From: Trogon surrucura
Taxonomy: Eukaryota; Chordata; Aves; Trogoniformes; Trogonidae
Length of the DNA: 64,000 nt
Assembly: GCA_020746105.1 (NCBI GenBank)
Contig: CM036622.1
Coordinates: 42,137,477 to 42,201,476, forward strand
Reading direction: 5' to 3'
The position numbers and the translations under genes were made by a program. Of this stretch, positions 63,564 to 64,000 are shown piece after piece. The notes under the pieces were generated by a model. The model worked only from the letters and a program-made list of their open reading frames with translations, was not told where the DNA came from and ran no database searches. The stretch's first letter is position 1, and every line of letters begins with the position of its first letter.

Positions 63564-64000
63564 TCATGCAGTTTTAAAACGAGTATTCTCACACAGCGTT
63601 GAATTCCCTTGAGGTACACATTGGACTTTGCCATCTTTCATCATCACCCACCAAGTAGTTCGAGGTCCTAAAGCAAAAGCAATCCCACAGATGGGTTTAT
63701 GTTTGCCTGAAGCAGGAAATACCCACACAGATTCTCCCAACAAATTCCTTTCATACACCACAGGGACTTTATCTCCTTCTACTGTATGTAAAGGATCTGA
63801 ATGAGCAGGATCAGCACCTGGATCCTCTGGTGCTAAGTAACCAGGTGGCTTGTGCTAAATGCTTGTCTCAGTTTTTAAAAGTTCTGCCTCCCATTGCTTT
63901 TAGAATGGTTTTAACAGTCCATTGTATCATTCAGTTTTCCCAGAGGCTGGTGCATGATATGCATATGGGATATGATTTAACTATTCAATACCATGTTCTT
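63564..64000 (-). pseudogene. ERVL-like pol remnant: integrase C-terminal region, broken and cut by window edge
   Basis: On the minus strand, reading from 64000 toward the LTR, there are short segments of the end of an ERVL-type integrase, the enzyme that inserts viral DNA into the host chromosome. Visible pieces include a PASGKTE-like stretch (about 63930-63952), NGLLK/TILKAMGG (about 63884-63918), HLAQATWLLSTRGS (about 63827-63868) and, in a different frame, a 66-codon open segment containing VEGDKVPVV just before it and GKHKPICGIAFALGP, GKVQCVPQGN inside it. In-frame stops and at least one frameshift separate these pieces, so it is dead. No envelope-like sequence lies between it and the LTR, in line with ERVL elements, which usually lack env. 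Confidence 0.8.

Noticed and set aside
1..64000. A new biological system such as a defence island, CRISPR array or biosynthetic cluster
   Set aside because: The window is vertebrate intronic DNA with exons and retroelements; no clustered novel genes, repeat-spacer arrays or operon structure are present.

Overview
This window looks like bird nuclear DNA: about 64 kb of AT-rich intron carrying two short conserved exons and many avian-type retroelements. The taxonomic signs are CR1 LINEs with the bird/reptile 3' tail of repeated ATTCTRTG units, and ERVL-type endogenous retrovirus LTRs whose termini (TGTCCTGGG...TGACA) are of the kind common in birds. I see nothing bacterial: no operons, no rRNA or tRNA gene, no CRISPR array.

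The host gene is GPR158, an orphan-family class C GPCR also described as a metabotropic glycine receptor and RGS7-Gbeta5 anchor, read on the + strand. Exon A (24533-24642) encodes the end of TM2, the first extracellular loop and TM3. Exon B (59768-60006) encodes the second intracellular loop, TM4, the second extracellular loop and the start of TM5. The splice phases fit each other across a 35.1 kb intron (24643-59767). The exons before and after these two were not found, so 1-24532 and 60007-64000 are the inner ends of neighbouring introns.

The rest is layered transposon history. From left to right: a short CR1 tail (11.0 kb); a 5'-truncated CR1 with an uninterrupted 552-codon reverse-transcriptase frame on the minus strand (17.0-18.8 kb); a CR1 tail (20.1 kb); a decayed CR1 (26.1-26.7 kb); an ancient CR1 (32.4-33.1 kb); a CR1 piece (35.5 kb); a solo ERVL-type LTR with a perfect 5-bp target duplication (39.06-39.85 kb); an old CR1 (40.0-42.3 kb) in which a short stretch has been replaced by a fragment of CNBP (C-terminal zinc knuckles, stop codon and start of the 3'UTR); a CR1 with most of ORF2 (43.5-46.6 kb) inactivated by several lesions; an old CR1 (47.3-48.5 kb) split by a 404-bp solo LTR of a different family; a possible hAT-type element (50.4 kb); CR1 pieces at 51.3-51.8 and 56.7-56.9 kb; and, at the right edge, an ERVL 3' LTR with a broken integrase remnant on the minus strand (62.5-64.0 kb) that runs out of the window.

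I found no new gene system. The observations most worth checking are the CNBP/CR1 chimera, and the fact that each GPR158 exon sits between a pair of inverted repeats (CR1 arms around exon A, LTR arms around exon B), which could fold the pre-mRNA. Outside the exons and repeats I see no supported coding sequence; other open frames of 60-170 codons there lack homology, splice context or an ATG start, and I treat them as chance.
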